Program-made: the position numbers and the translations under genes
Source of the DNA: Bacteroidota bacterium
GTDB lineage: Bacteria > Bacteroidota > Bacteroidia > UBA7662 > JAIXUI01
NCBI GenBank assembly: GCA_027484125.1
Contig: JAIXUI010000133.1
Location: 1 to 32,692 of the forward strand
Direction of reading: 5' to 3'
Length of the DNA stretch: 32,692 nucleotides
Part shown: positions 13,501-19,007 of the stretch, piece by piece
How positions within the stretch are numbered: the stretch's first letter is position 1
How the letters are laid out: each line of letters begins with the position of its first letter
Notes under the pieces: generated by a model
The model's database searches: none
Told to the model about the DNA's origin: nothing
What the model saw: only the letters and a program-made list of their open reading frames with translations

Positions 13501-14500
13501 CTCAGGAGCGGTAACCTCTTACACCGACACCAACCTCTTCTGCACCACCACTTATCGCTATACCATTGTAGCGACCCAACTCGCCGACACTGCTCGTTCC
13601 TGGTCTAACCATAGCGATGTACGACCTTTCGACACCCGCGCACCTCAACCAGCAGAAATCATCAGCGTAAGTGTTGACTCTTCCAACAATGGCAAAATTG
13701 TCCTAAAATGGAAGCCTTCACCCAGTTTCGATGTGCAGTTCTATCAAATCCTGAAGCGCGAAAATGGCAGCAATCGCTTGTCGCCGCTCGGTAATGTATT
13801 CGGAAATACAGACTCCATTTATGTGGACAGCCTAAGCTTTAATGTAGGCCAAAACAGCTTCTGCTATTCGCTTATCGCATTCGACTTCTGCGGCAACATC
13901 GGAGACACCTCCAACCAAGGTTGTAGCATCAACCTCGAAGTAGCAGTTGATCCAAACCCATCGGTGGTACAAAATGTACTAACCTGGAATGCTTACGAAC
14001 AGTTTAAAGCCGGTACTGACCGATATGAAATCCTTCGCTCTGCTGATGGAGGGCAAACTTGGGACAACCTGGCCAGCCTGCCAGCCGGACCTGCATCCTT
14101 AACCTATACCGACAATCAACTGCCTGACAGTAGCGGTGCCGCTTGTTATGTAATCATTGGTTATGAAAACACCGGTGGATTTGATGCGATTTCGCGCTCA
14201 GATAAAGTGTGCGTCATTCAACCAGCCAGAATTCAGATCCCTAATGTATTCACAGCGAATGACGACAACCTCAACGATACCTTCGGACCAATCGGAACCT
14301 TCTTCACCGCTTATACGGTAAGCATCTACGACCGTTGGGGCAATGAAGTCTTCCGCTCCAGCCCAGATAGGCTTCGCTGGAATGGACGCCATCAAAACGG
14401 TGGGCCTCTCTCCGAAGGCAATTACACTTACCTCATTGAAGTCACCGACTTGAACGGAAAAACCATCCTGAAAGAAGGTAGAGTAACCCTCTTGAAGTAA
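4505..14500 (+). CDS. Giant FN3-repeat surface protein with T9SS type B (gliding-motility-associated) C-terminal domain
   Basis: A 3331-residue exported protein, probably a surface adhesin; ligand unknown. A signal peptide (MTKRLLAG, then a Leu/Ile-rich core) probably ends at VATA before N24. Residues about 24-110 (NHMMGGDMYYTYLG, then a YRNC motif) match an N-terminal domain I know from other large Bacteroidota T9SS proteins. A cadherin/dystroglycan-like part follows (DPDGDSL; FSWTPSC) to about residue 448. Then come 15 two-FN3 units (about 449-3240), most separated by a PFDT-type linker. The last about 89 residues (IPNVFTANDDNLNDTF, IYDRWGNEVF, W-x-G, GNYTYLIEV) are a type B sorting domain. 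No protease, lectin or enzyme motif was recognised. It is probably the second gene of an operon and is followed by a strong terminator. Confidence 0.9.
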   Translation: MTKRLLAGILLILLSLSGYVATANHMMGGDMYYTYLGLKPGDPTRSLYRLSAVIYRNCNGGGAALEGSYPFGVYNALNNTLIQTVNLGQVSFVQLGQYAPGCSYPSSVCIQEGMYEGIIEIPNNLTGNPGFHISMYSWRRNTNINNIATNGGNQAGPDGMVWYCYIPPHSFQNSSPRFLAKPLPYMCVGREFRFNHNGFDPDGDSLVFSFAYPYGSIGIGAVANNTPQGVAGGVPNSPAPIGLANNPRPPGANSNTTFWFGGVQYQAGYSFPNTQINSLGGMTINPYTGEISVTPTQAGNFVIAVEVKEYRVDRLNDTTIYLGSIRRDLQFLVGAGCANNFAPVVTNIPDSFVVEAGTPLNFNFLVFDAEGDSVIIDKQGSIFDASGGFPPPYANLPNVSGLQVAQGSFSWTPSCAYARVAPYFFSILVRDNQCNATQKTVFIKVIPKDIIKPPSIQCVDVLSNNSIRLSYTRATGSVTDFQLYRVFRRPFGSSNWTQIDSINNWSSGTYTDNTASNALTQRYEYRMISVNQCKEEGLPSNSISSITLTGNRYSADRVQLRWTRPSFPTSFTARVRIQRSVNGGPFNTIDSIPSTDTVYNDKWCTSSVTYRIFYIENVTGCQIGTITPNSFTLFDTIRPSRPTILVANVSGTNRVEVTIQSSDSSDVANYRLLRSVNGGPFTQINTINNAFTATHILTDFDSPSGRISTCYRVIATDICGLTSDSSNTHCISQLTGTPGQLSINLRWSNYTGRSFATWRVQKLQGSNWVTLPGTGNVPDSVYTDNSAMICNQLQTYRVKFFAPGSDTTVSHSSQLVIAPFDTIRPATPVTYNATVWNATQNRVSFFTVADADVNRYQILASVNGGPYSQVGQVLNPTPGLQTFQHTGINTTANTYTYRIQAVDTCNQNRSDSSAIQRPILLSGNPGNLSAWLSWTPYVGYTLSRHRIQRLIGTTWTDIGFTDSVATSFRDSGTLACNVTYRYRLLAEKSADTLGNFSNEISVTPFDTLRPTVPVVLLATVNSANSITYSFLRSTSADVNRYQVFGSTNNGPWNLLATLNPPFTDTLTFTQTPVNARVNTFRYRVVAIDSCNNNRSDSSIIHSPVRVTGTAGQLRANLSWPLYVGFNPDSQRVQKLSGTNWINLASLNGVVTSYTDSIGLACNVPQTYRLLSFSPGGLISQSSDITVTPFDTIPPTIPQIRNISIPANGVVQVTWNASPSVDVNRHSIWNSFNGAAATSVLDTLVRGGNLGTFVSQFNSNTQLNNCVFATAADSCSNRNSPNSPTFCAITLNGSPGNLRSNLSWSAFAGYNLSNYQIERQSPGSSSWVNIGSVSATTLSFVDSVNTPCNNTFNYRISGVENGGSRTTLSNTISVTPFDTIRPNAPSVHNVSVFSSGSVQITFTASNASDVDRHLVYRSNGGAFQLIDTIRQAGNGANVTWYDSTASTASAVSYCYYLVALDSCQNNASAPSDTDCTVRIEATGNSCARVANLTWSGYQGWNNPVSRYEIYRSDNGGPFNLQAQVTGTTTAFSQASLPLGVDFCYQIVAVQATTGTTSNSNIFCLTLGPPAPPVVTAASVTQTSAAAGEVQVRWSVPAGQAVSSLSLYYASGRTGGMTLLQANIPPTQTSFTHQNLNTKTEVHRYYLTLTDTCANTSAPSDTNRTMDFSIQGGQVVHRMNWSPYLGWPVQRYRIHRFDPSGLVVVDSVPGTDTVYTAFPAPCNRDVSYKVEAVGPLGQSSFSDTAQTRAVDILPPNAPILRNATVISNNRVQISFTSADSVDIFAYSVRRSVNGGSFSHINFVAHPGPGQSLNYLDTTNTLSDQLCYVVVTLDSCLNATASDTFCVVQLKAEAQQLQNTITWSRFRGYNLANQILERWNGTAWVTLATLSPADTQFVHSPLPCSVTERYRLTVNEAGGSRLSLSDTTWATPFDTVKPARPTIRWASIRSNTTALLKWQANTEGDLAGYRIYYRSANTPWTFFSQTGRVDSIQITGLNTLDSTYSFALAAFDTCGGNRSDTAFFHSTVQLKGTAGNLSNALNWSPYVGFAGISQYYIERLTGTVWSVLDSVNGLTNTYNHQNLPCNQAVVYRIRTMATDGSISLSDTLRRIPFDTIPPVAPVIRNLTVLNNSSLIVNWDPADLQVGTHEIYLKSLNGSWVLSATVGNVSTHTITGLNTLDSAYCVRIQALDTCAFNRSAFSQEHCSVQLNGVAGNQSNTLNWTPYAGFQSWKYYIEQPGGTGWIILDSVASNLQTFVHQPLACNVTQTYRIRALNLLTGFSAVSDTLMRTPFDTVKPNRAILQAVSVTGPNSILVSWQAGPSPDVNRYEVWRANAGGTFTLIATVTNQTSYTDNVPAATQGQRYQYQIIAIDSCNLANRSEPSLPHLTMNLTSRTGACSPAVVLNWSAYPYFNGGLGNYQVLRSQNNGPFTPIATVAATDTFYTDNGVNVTSAYCYRIQANSLVGNNQALSDSTCIAPAVFATTPAGPMVYTSVTATGISNGAAFIAWTPYNPAIDTLARGYRLYHSTVSANGPWNLIGTFNQVTPTSFNHTNINTRTGRNFYAVRVIDSCGFEGDSSAAHSPTLLQVNNGNLRTSLFWTRYVGSTPSSFSLEKSLNGGPFFVIPGILPTDTSYTDTLIRCGQTYTYRIQQTIVSASGNTNISLSDTVQIIGRDSIAPDVPVLLEASVTRTDVVNGEVTLQYTGANQDNRNGYRIYRSINSGPFTPTFVANTGTGQFSFTDQNLNTRDNTYRYFITSTDSCGNESDSSAIHITTNLTVTAVNGANALSWTAYIGFPNVEYEIERKTAGTAWVSLGKFPSTQLAFDDSLVKCDTIYFYRITALNITPVVPPTQAFAYSDTTSAKAFESIPPLAPAVHQATVEQTSRTQGSVRVNWQPSASRDAMRYIISRSTSGGTFIQVADLGLVTSWLDTAINTVQETYTYRIEVIDSCFNRSTSPSVDHTTMVLNTTPSNEAAILNWTPYGGWTVNEYEIWRDNVKVGSVSGAVTSYTDTNLFCTTTYRYTIVATQLADTARSWSNHSDVRPFDTRAPQPAEIISVSVDSSNNGKIVLKWKPSPSFDVQFYQILKRENGSNRLSPLGNVFGNTDSIYVDSLSFNVGQNSFCYSLIAFDFCGNIGDTSNQGCSINLEVAVDPNPSVVQNVLTWNAYEQFKAGTDRYEILRSADGGQTWDNLASLPAGPASLTYTDNQLPDSSGAACYVIIGYENTGGFDAISRSDKVCVIQPARIQIPNVFTANDDNLNDTFGPIGTFFTAYTVSIYDRWGNEVFRSSPDRLRWNGRHQNGGPLSEGNYTYLIEVTDLNGKTILKEGRVTLLK
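5851..14220 (+). repeat. Fifteen tandem two-FN3 units, about 540-595 nt each
   Basis: Units begin near 5851, 6404, 6960, 7516, 8068, 8629, 9198, 9744, 10291, 10831, 11368, 11932, 12512, 13087 and 13627. In each, FN3 domain A has a DVNRY-like strand, RSxNGGPF and a DSC or DTC loop. Domain B has NLSW, GF or GY, IER, a Cys-Asn just before strand F, and SLSDT. The linker is most often PFDTIRP. All 15 A domains have the loop Cys (NQC in unit 1); 12 of 15 B domains have the Cys before strand F, the exceptions being units 6, 11 and 15. Diverged as DNA, so assembly collapse is not an obvious risk. Confidence 0.85.
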
Positions 14501-14524
14501 TCTTCATCCTCCAATACTATGTCG

Positions 14525-14553
14525 AACGGGCTACTTTTCAGTAGCCCGTTTTT
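14525..14553 (+). terminator. Intrinsic terminator after the giant T9SS gene
   Basis: A perfect 11-bp stem (AACGGGCTACT paired with AGTAGCCCGTT) with loop TTTC runs into a T-run. It lies 24 nt past the stop codon and separates the cargo pair from the polymerase gene. Confidence 0.9.
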
Positions 14554-14789
14554 GTTGAATAGAAGTTTAATGTGGACTTCTATACCTGAACAACAGGGTT
14601 AAATATTATCCACAAGCCTTCATAAAACTTGCTTAGGTAACCGCACTTTCCAAGCGATTATCCTCTCCAATTGTTGCTAATTCAGTCCACCACGAACACT
14701 TTATTAAAACCAAAACTTCTTGTGAAATTATTTGCTTAACCCATCCTCATTGTCAATATTGTAATCCGCATTTTGTCAACAATACAGAC
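14554..14789. other. Intergenic region with one perfect DnaA-box sequence
   Basis: AT-rich, with no convincing gene. TTATCCACA at 14606-14614 is identical to the bacterial DnaA-box consensus. A 6-bp inverted repeat (AGAAGT/ACTTCT) sits near 14560-14581. No clean TAnnTTTG promoter was found for the polymerase gene, which must nevertheless be transcribed from this region because a terminator lies upstream. Confidence 0.4.
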
Positions 14790-17738
14790 ATGTTTCTCCC
14801 CTGTTTCTCTTGGTTTAGCCTCAACTTCGGCACTTTATCGGTAGAGCGCCTGCTTGAAGAAGCAGCCAGGCGCGGCTATCGGAGGCTGGCGTTGGCAGAT
14901 TTAAACAACACCTCCGGCATTCCTGACTTTTTGCGCCTGGCACCTAAATACGGCATTCAACCCGCTGCAGGCATCACCTTCGCCGAAGGCAATCAATTGC
15001 GCTACATCGCACTGGCAACCAACCTAGAAGCTTATGCAGAAATGAATGCTCAGCTATCGGAACAACTGAAGACAGGGCAACCACCAAGGCGACGAGCCGA
15101 GGGTCTGCAACATGCCCGAATTATTTATCCCACCGCCAGTTATGGCGGGTGGCGCCTCAGACCGAATGAATTCGTAGGCGTTAGTCTCGATGAACTCAGA
15201 TACTGGCAAGTACGTAGAAAAGGGCTTCCCGAAGACAGCCTCGTATTCACTCAACCCGTTTTGGGGCTAGGCCCTGCCGACTACAACACCCATCGACTGT
15301 TGCGCGCCATCGACCACAATATCCTGCTCAGCAGGCAACAACCCGGAAGCTTGGCGCCTCGTTCGTGGCTCATGCCCGAACCTGATCAACTCAGGGAAGC
15401 GGCCTCAAAAGCACCTGACATCTTTCGAAGAACCCGAACCCTCTTCGAAAGTTGCCAATTAGACCTCGGCTTTGGGCAACCCAAAAACAAGCACCACCTC
15501 GGCCCTAATGCCGAACATGACCGCGAGCTGCTGAGAAAAGAAGCGGAAGCAGGCGCCATCAACCGATACGGCCATTGCTCCGGTGAAGTTCAACAACGAC
15601 TAGAACATGAACTAAAACTCATTGATTCGCTGGGATTTACGGCCTACTTCCTCATCTGCTGGGACATGCTCCGGTATGCACGCAGTAAAGGCTACTTCTA
15701 CGTAGGACGAGGCTCTGGAGCCAACAGCATCGTGGCTTACTGCCTCTACATCACCAATGTGGACCCACTCGAGCTCGACCTTTTTTTCGAACGATTCATC
15801 AACCCTAACCGGAGTTCTCCGCCCGATTTCGATATCGACTTTTCATGGAAAGACCGCGACGATATCCTCCAGTATTTGTTCAACCGCTATGGTGAAGCGC
15901 ATGTGCGCTTGCTTGGCACTTATACCACTTATCAACAGCAAGGTGTACTCCGTGAACTCGGTAAAGTATATGGCCTACCGCGTCAGGAAATAGAAGAGCT
16001 CCCGCGCTGGATGCACGAGCCGCCTCCGCAGGATAACAAACTCACTACCTCGCTTATACGCTACGCCAAGCGGCTGCTCGATACGCCTGCACACTTATCC
16101 ATTCACGCTGGGGGGGTCTTAATTGCAGAAAAAACCATGCACCACTACTCCGGAACCTTCTGGCCACCCAAAGGATTTCCGGTCACGCAATGCTCTATGT
16201 TGGAAGCCGAAGACCTTGGCCTTTACAAATTCGACATCCTCAGTCAGCGCGGATTAGGACACATCCGGGATGCTGTGGACCTGATTCAGGAAAACAGAAA
16301 ACAAGGGGTCAATATTCATGACATTCCCGGCTTCAAACGCGATCCGGCCATAAAAGCTTTAATAAGAGAAGGCCATACCCTCGGCTGCTTTTATGTAGAA
16401 TCACCCGCCATGCGCATGCTCTTGAAGAAGCTAAGGGCGGAAGAATACCCGGATTTGGTTGCAGCGAGCTCTATCATACGTCCTGGCGTAGCCCGTTCTG
16501 GCATGATGAAAGAATACATCCTCCGATTTCGAATGCCGGAACGACGCAAACAAGCACACCCCGAATTAATGAAACTGCTGCCAGACACCTTTGGCATCAT
16601 GGTGTATCAGGAAGATGTGATTCGGGTAGCGCACCACTTTGCCGGTATGAGCCTTGCCGACGCCGATGTACTAAGGCGTGGCATGTCGGGGAAGTTTAGG
16701 TCGCGGGAAGAATTTGCCCGCGTGCGCGAAGTCTTCTTCGAAGGCTGCCAAAAACAAGGTCATTCTGAATCATTGAGCAAAGAAGTATGGTTTCAGATTG
16801 AAAGTTTTGCTAGCTACTCTTTCTCCAAAGGCCATTCCGCCTCCTTTGCCGTTGAAAGCTTCCAAAGTTTATGGCTGAAAGCCCATTATCCACTTGAGTT
16901 TATGACGGCTGTCATCAACAACTTCGGCGGCTTTTACCGAACCGAATACTACATCCACGAGGCAAGACGCGCCGGCGCTCAAATAGAAGCGCCTTGTGTT
17001 AATCACTCCGGCCTGTTATCTCGCCTTCAAGGCCGTACCCTGTGGATCGGGCTCACCCATTTACAAGGGTTAGAGTCTGCATCCGTGGAAAAAATCCTAG
17101 TAGCCAGAAACTTGCACGGCTCCTTTCATTCGCTGGAAGATTTCCTGACACGAACCGGGCTATCCATCGAACAAACAAGAATCCTCATCCGCATAGGCGC
17201 TTTTCGGTTTACCGGCCATAGCCGACAGAACCTGCATTGGGAGCTATTCGGTTTGGCCGGGCAAGCTCAACCCGCCAACATCGCCGACTCCTCCACCCTA
17301 TTCGCCATGCCTGCCGAACAGTTTAACTTGCCCCCGCTCGATGACACACCCACGGCTCGCGCATTCGACGAGCTTGAACTCCTCGGTTTCACCTTAAGCA
17401 GCCCATTTCTACTCGTGCCACCGGAAGCCTTGAACGACAGCGGCGCCCGTGCCAAACAATTTAAGGAGATGTTAGGGCAATCTATCTCTATACTTGGCTA
17501 TCTCGTGACAGTGAAAAGCACACGCACCATCACTAAAACCCTCATGGGCTTCGGCACCTTCCTCGACCCTGATGGCGACTGGATAGACACGGTCCATTTT
17601 CCCGACACTTATTTGCAGCACCCCTTTAGAGGCAGCGGGTGCTATCGGATTAAAGGGAAGGTCACCGAAGAGTTTGGTTTTTTTAGTGTTGAAGTAGATT
17701 TCATGGAAAAACTTCCGGTAAGAAAACGGTGGGATTAG
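14790..17738 (+). CDS. DNA polymerase III alpha-subunit homologue, short DnaE2-like (error-prone type) form
   Basis: C-family DNA polymerase, 982 residues, shorter than replicative DnaE (about 1150 or more). An N-terminal PHP domain (about 1-200; FSLNFGTLS, LADLNNTSG) lacks the metal-binding His pattern, so it should have no exonuclease activity. The polymerase core has GRGSGANSIVAY, PDFDIDF at 345-351 (catalytic D348 and D350 by analogy with E. coli D401/D403) and KFD with the third Asp at D482. HhH-like segments follow, then a C-terminal OB-fold (about 895-975; MGFGTF, HFP, FRGSG). The layout fits the second DnaE of many Bacteroidota, related to DnaE2/ImuC, a translesion polymerase that normally works with ImuB. 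No imuA, imuB, lexA or dinB is present here, so that role is inferred. Start ATG, no Shine-Dalgarno. It could be a differently specialised DnaE. Confidence 0.85.
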   Translation: MFLPCFSWFSLNFGTLSVERLLEEAARRGYRRLALADLNNTSGIPDFLRLAPKYGIQPAAGITFAEGNQLRYIALATNLEAYAEMNAQLSEQLKTGQPPRRRAEGLQHARIIYPTASYGGWRLRPNEFVGVSLDELRYWQVRRKGLPEDSLVFTQPVLGLGPADYNTHRLLRAIDHNILLSRQQPGSLAPRSWLMPEPDQLREAASKAPDIFRRTRTLFESCQLDLGFGQPKNKHHLGPNAEHDRELLRKEAEAGAINRYGHCSGEVQQRLEHELKLIDSLGFTAYFLICWDMLRYARSKGYFYVGRGSGANSIVAYCLYITNVDPLELDLFFERFINPNRSSPPDFDIDFSWKDRDDILQYLFNRYGEAHVRLLGTYTTYQQQGVLRELGKVYGLPRQEIEELPRWMHEPPPQDNKLTTSLIRYAKRLLDTPAHLSIHAGGVLIAEKTMHHYSGTFWPPKGFPVTQCSMLEAEDLGLYKFDILSQRGLGHIRDAVDLIQENRKQGVNIHDIPGFKRDPAIKALIREGHTLGCFYVESPAMRMLLKKLRAEEYPDLVAASSIIRPGVARSGMMKEYILRFRMPERRKQAHPELMKLLPDTFGIMVYQEDVIRVAHHFAGMSLADADVLRRGMSGKFRSREEFARVREVFFEGCQKQGHSESLSKEVWFQIESFASYSFSKGHSASFAVESFQSLWLKAHYPLEFMTAVINNFGGFYRTEYYIHEARRAGAQIEAPCVNHSGLLSRLQGRTLWIGLTHLQGLESASVEKILVARNLHGSFHSLEDFLTRTGLSIEQTRILIRIGAFRFTGHSRQNLHWELFGLAGQAQPANIADSSTLFAMPAEQFNLPPLDDTPTARAFDELELLGFTLSSPFLLVPPEALNDSGARAKQFKEMLGQSISILGYLVTVKSTRTITKTLMGFGTFLDPDGDWIDTVHFPDTYLQHPFRGSGCYRIKGKVTEEFGFFSVEVDFMEKLPVRKRWD

Positions 17739-17747
17739 CCTCAAGGG

Positions 17748-17778
17748 TTGCTTAATAAAAGTTGATTTCCTACCTTCG
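17748..17778 (+). promoter_or_regulatory. Bacteroidota-type promoter for rpsF-rpsR-rplI
   Basis: TTG at 17748-17750, a 20-nt spacer, then TACCTTCG at 17771-17778 (one mismatch to TAnnTTTG). Predicted start of transcription near 17784, leaving a leader of about 15 nt before the rpsF ATG. Confidence 0.7.
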
Positions 17779-17798
17779 CAGTCCTTTTAACGCAAATT

Positions 17799-18167
17799 AT
17801 GCTTAAACCTTACGAAGCCGTATTCATCATGACCCCAGTTCTTACTGAGGAGCAGGTGAAAGAAACGGTAGGGAAGTTTGAACAGGTACTGAAGGAAAAC
17901 GGTGCCGAAATTGTCTTCCAGAATCACTGGGGACTCCGCAAGCTGGCTTATCCCATACAAAAAAAGACCAGCGGGTTCTATCACCTCATCGAGTTCAAAG
18001 CCGATCCGACTTTAATCAGTCGCTTCGAGATTGAACTGAAACGCGATGAGCGAATTATGCGCTTTTTAACGGTAGCTCTCGACAAATATGCCGTGATCTA
18101 CAACGAAAGCCGCCGCAACGGAAAGAAAGAGAAAGTTGAAGCCCCTGCAAACACTGAGGAGAACTAA
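17799..18167 (+). CDS. rpsF: 30S ribosomal protein bS6
   Basis: Small-subunit protein that binds 16S rRNA as a pair with bS18 on the platform. The 122-residue sequence has the family opening (YEAVFIMTP), the central NHWGLRKLAYPI segment and the RDERIMRFL strand, and ends in a charged tail (KKEKVEAPANTEEN). It is first in the conserved rpsF-rpsR-rplI order; ssb, which sits between rpsF and rpsR in some phyla, is absent. The ATG follows an AT-rich leader with no Shine-Dalgarno. In Flavobacterium johnsoniae ribosomes bS6 helps form the pocket that hides the 16S rRNA 3' end, which bears on the Shine-Dalgarno-like sequences later in this operon. Confidence 0.97.
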   Translation: MLKPYEAVFIMTPVLTEEQVKETVGKFEQVLKENGAEIVFQNHWGLRKLAYPIQKKTSGFYHLIEFKADPTLISRFEIELKRDERIMRFLTVALDKYAVIYNESRRNGKKEKVEAPANTEEN

Positions 18168-18170
18168 GAC

Positions 18171-18428
18171 ATGATCAACAATCCATTTGCCGCAATGTCT
18201 CCTCGTGAGGAGGTTCGCAAGAAGTATTGCCGCTTCAAGAAAAATGGCATTAAGTACATCGATTACAAAGACGCTGACTTCTTGTTGAAATTCGTCAACG
18301 AGCAAGGTAAGCTTCTTCCACGTCGTATTACCGGAACTTCATTGAAGTATCAGCGCAAAGTTTCTCAGGCCGTTAAGCGTGCCCGTCACCTTGCTTTGAT
18401 GCCTTACGTTGCTGACGCTCTTAAATAA
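18171..18428 (+). CDS. rpsR: 30S ribosomal protein bS18
   Basis: Platform protein of the small subunit and partner of bS6. Its 85 residues have the family core: [18 protein letters not shown], then [10 protein letters not shown] and a basic helix ([19 protein letters not shown]). It starts 3 nt after the rpsF stop. GAGGAGA at 18156-18162 resembles a Shine-Dalgarno with 8-9 nt spacing, but those bases also encode Glu-Glu at the bS6 C-terminus, so the match may be coincidental. Part of the bS6/bS18/bS21 pocket that blocks the anti-Shine-Dalgarno in F. johnsoniae. Confidence 0.97.
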   Translation: MINNPFAAMSPREEVRKKYCRFKKNGIKYIDYKDADFLLKFVNEQGKLLPRRITGTSLKYQRKVSQAVKRARHLALMPYVADALK

Positions 18429-18433
18429 AAATC

Positions 18434-18440
18434 GGGAGGA
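18434..18440 (+). promoter_or_regulatory. Clear Shine-Dalgarno sequence for rplI, unusual in this genome
   Basis: GGGAGGA lies in the 20-nt non-coding gap between rpsR and rplI. Its GGAGG core can pair five bases with a standard 16S rRNA 3' end, 9 nt before the ATG. Other starts in the window, apart from the ambiguous rpsR case, have no comparable sequence. Confidence 0.65.
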
Positions 18441-18448
18441 CTATCATC

Positions 18449-18892
18449 ATGCAAATCATCCTGAAAGAAGATTACAAAGGTCTTGGTTACAAGAACGACG
18501 TAGTGAAAGTGAAGAATGGCTATGGCCGTAACTTCTTAATCCCAAAAGGTATTGGCGTTATCGCTAACGACAGCAACCTTAAAATGAGAAACGAAGAAGT
18601 TCGCCAAGCTGAGTTTAAACAAGCTAAAATCAAAGCAGAAGCTGAGGTTATCGCAGAAAAAATCAACGGAATTACCCTCAACATCGGCGCTAAAGCTGGT
18701 GAATCAGGTAAAATTTTCGGTGCTGTAACCAACGTTCAAATTGCTGAAGCTTTAGCTGGTAAAGGAATCGCGGTAGATCGCCGTAAGATTTCTTTCCGTG
18801 GTGACATTAAAAATGTAGGTAGCTACGAAGCAGAAGTAGATCTTCACCGCGATGTGAAGGCTACCCTGAAATTCGAGGTTATCGCAGAATAA
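18449..18892 (+). CDS. rplI: 50S ribosomal protein bL9
   Basis: Large-subunit protein bound near the L1 stalk base that reaches out toward the small subunit. Length 147 is normal. The N-terminal domain (MQIILKEDYKGLGYKNDVV, then NGYGRNFLIPKGI) is the family signature; a long connecting helix rich in Lys, Ala and Glu (about 45-75) leads to the C-terminal domain (GKIFGAVTNVQIAEAL, IKNVGSYEAEVDLH). It is last in the rpsF operon, has a good Shine-Dalgarno, and is followed by an intrinsic terminator. Identification is secure. Confidence 0.97.
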   Translation: MQIILKEDYKGLGYKNDVVKVKNGYGRNFLIPKGIGVIANDSNLKMRNEEVRQAEFKQAKIKAEAEVIAEKINGITLNIGAKAGESGKIFGAVTNVQIAEALAGKGIAVDRRKISFRGDIKNVGSYEAEVDLHRDVKATLKFEVIAE

Positions 18893-18912
18893 TCAACCTG
18901 GATTTTCTTATC

Positions 18913-18941
18913 AAGCCTGCCCTAACCGGCAGGCTTTTTTT
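18913..18941 (+). terminator. Intrinsic terminator after rplI
   Basis: A 9-bp stem (AAGCCTGCC with GGCAGGCTT), 6-nt loop, and a run of seven T ending just before an ATG at 18942. That position argues against this ATG as the start of the ankyrin gene. Confidence 0.9.
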
Positions 18942-19007
18942 ATGCTTCTATTCTCAAGAATCATAGCTCCAAGCTGCTTAAGTAAGAAATTTTCTTATTT
19001 TTCGAAG

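Noticed and set aside
5851-14220. Tandem repeat as a possible CRISPR or satellite
   Set aside because: The period is 540-595 nt, in frame, and conserved as protein, not as DNA; it is an FN3 array.
4787-14395. Many small frames on both strands inside the giant FN3 gene
   Set aside because: Composition and lack of domain signals mark them as shadows of the 3331-residue frame.
14730-14789. Possible SOS/LexA operator upstream of the DnaE2-like gene
   Set aside because: There are loose inverted motifs (ATTGTCAAT, TTGTCAACAAT) but no convincing symmetric operator, and LexA boxes vary too much between phyla to call.
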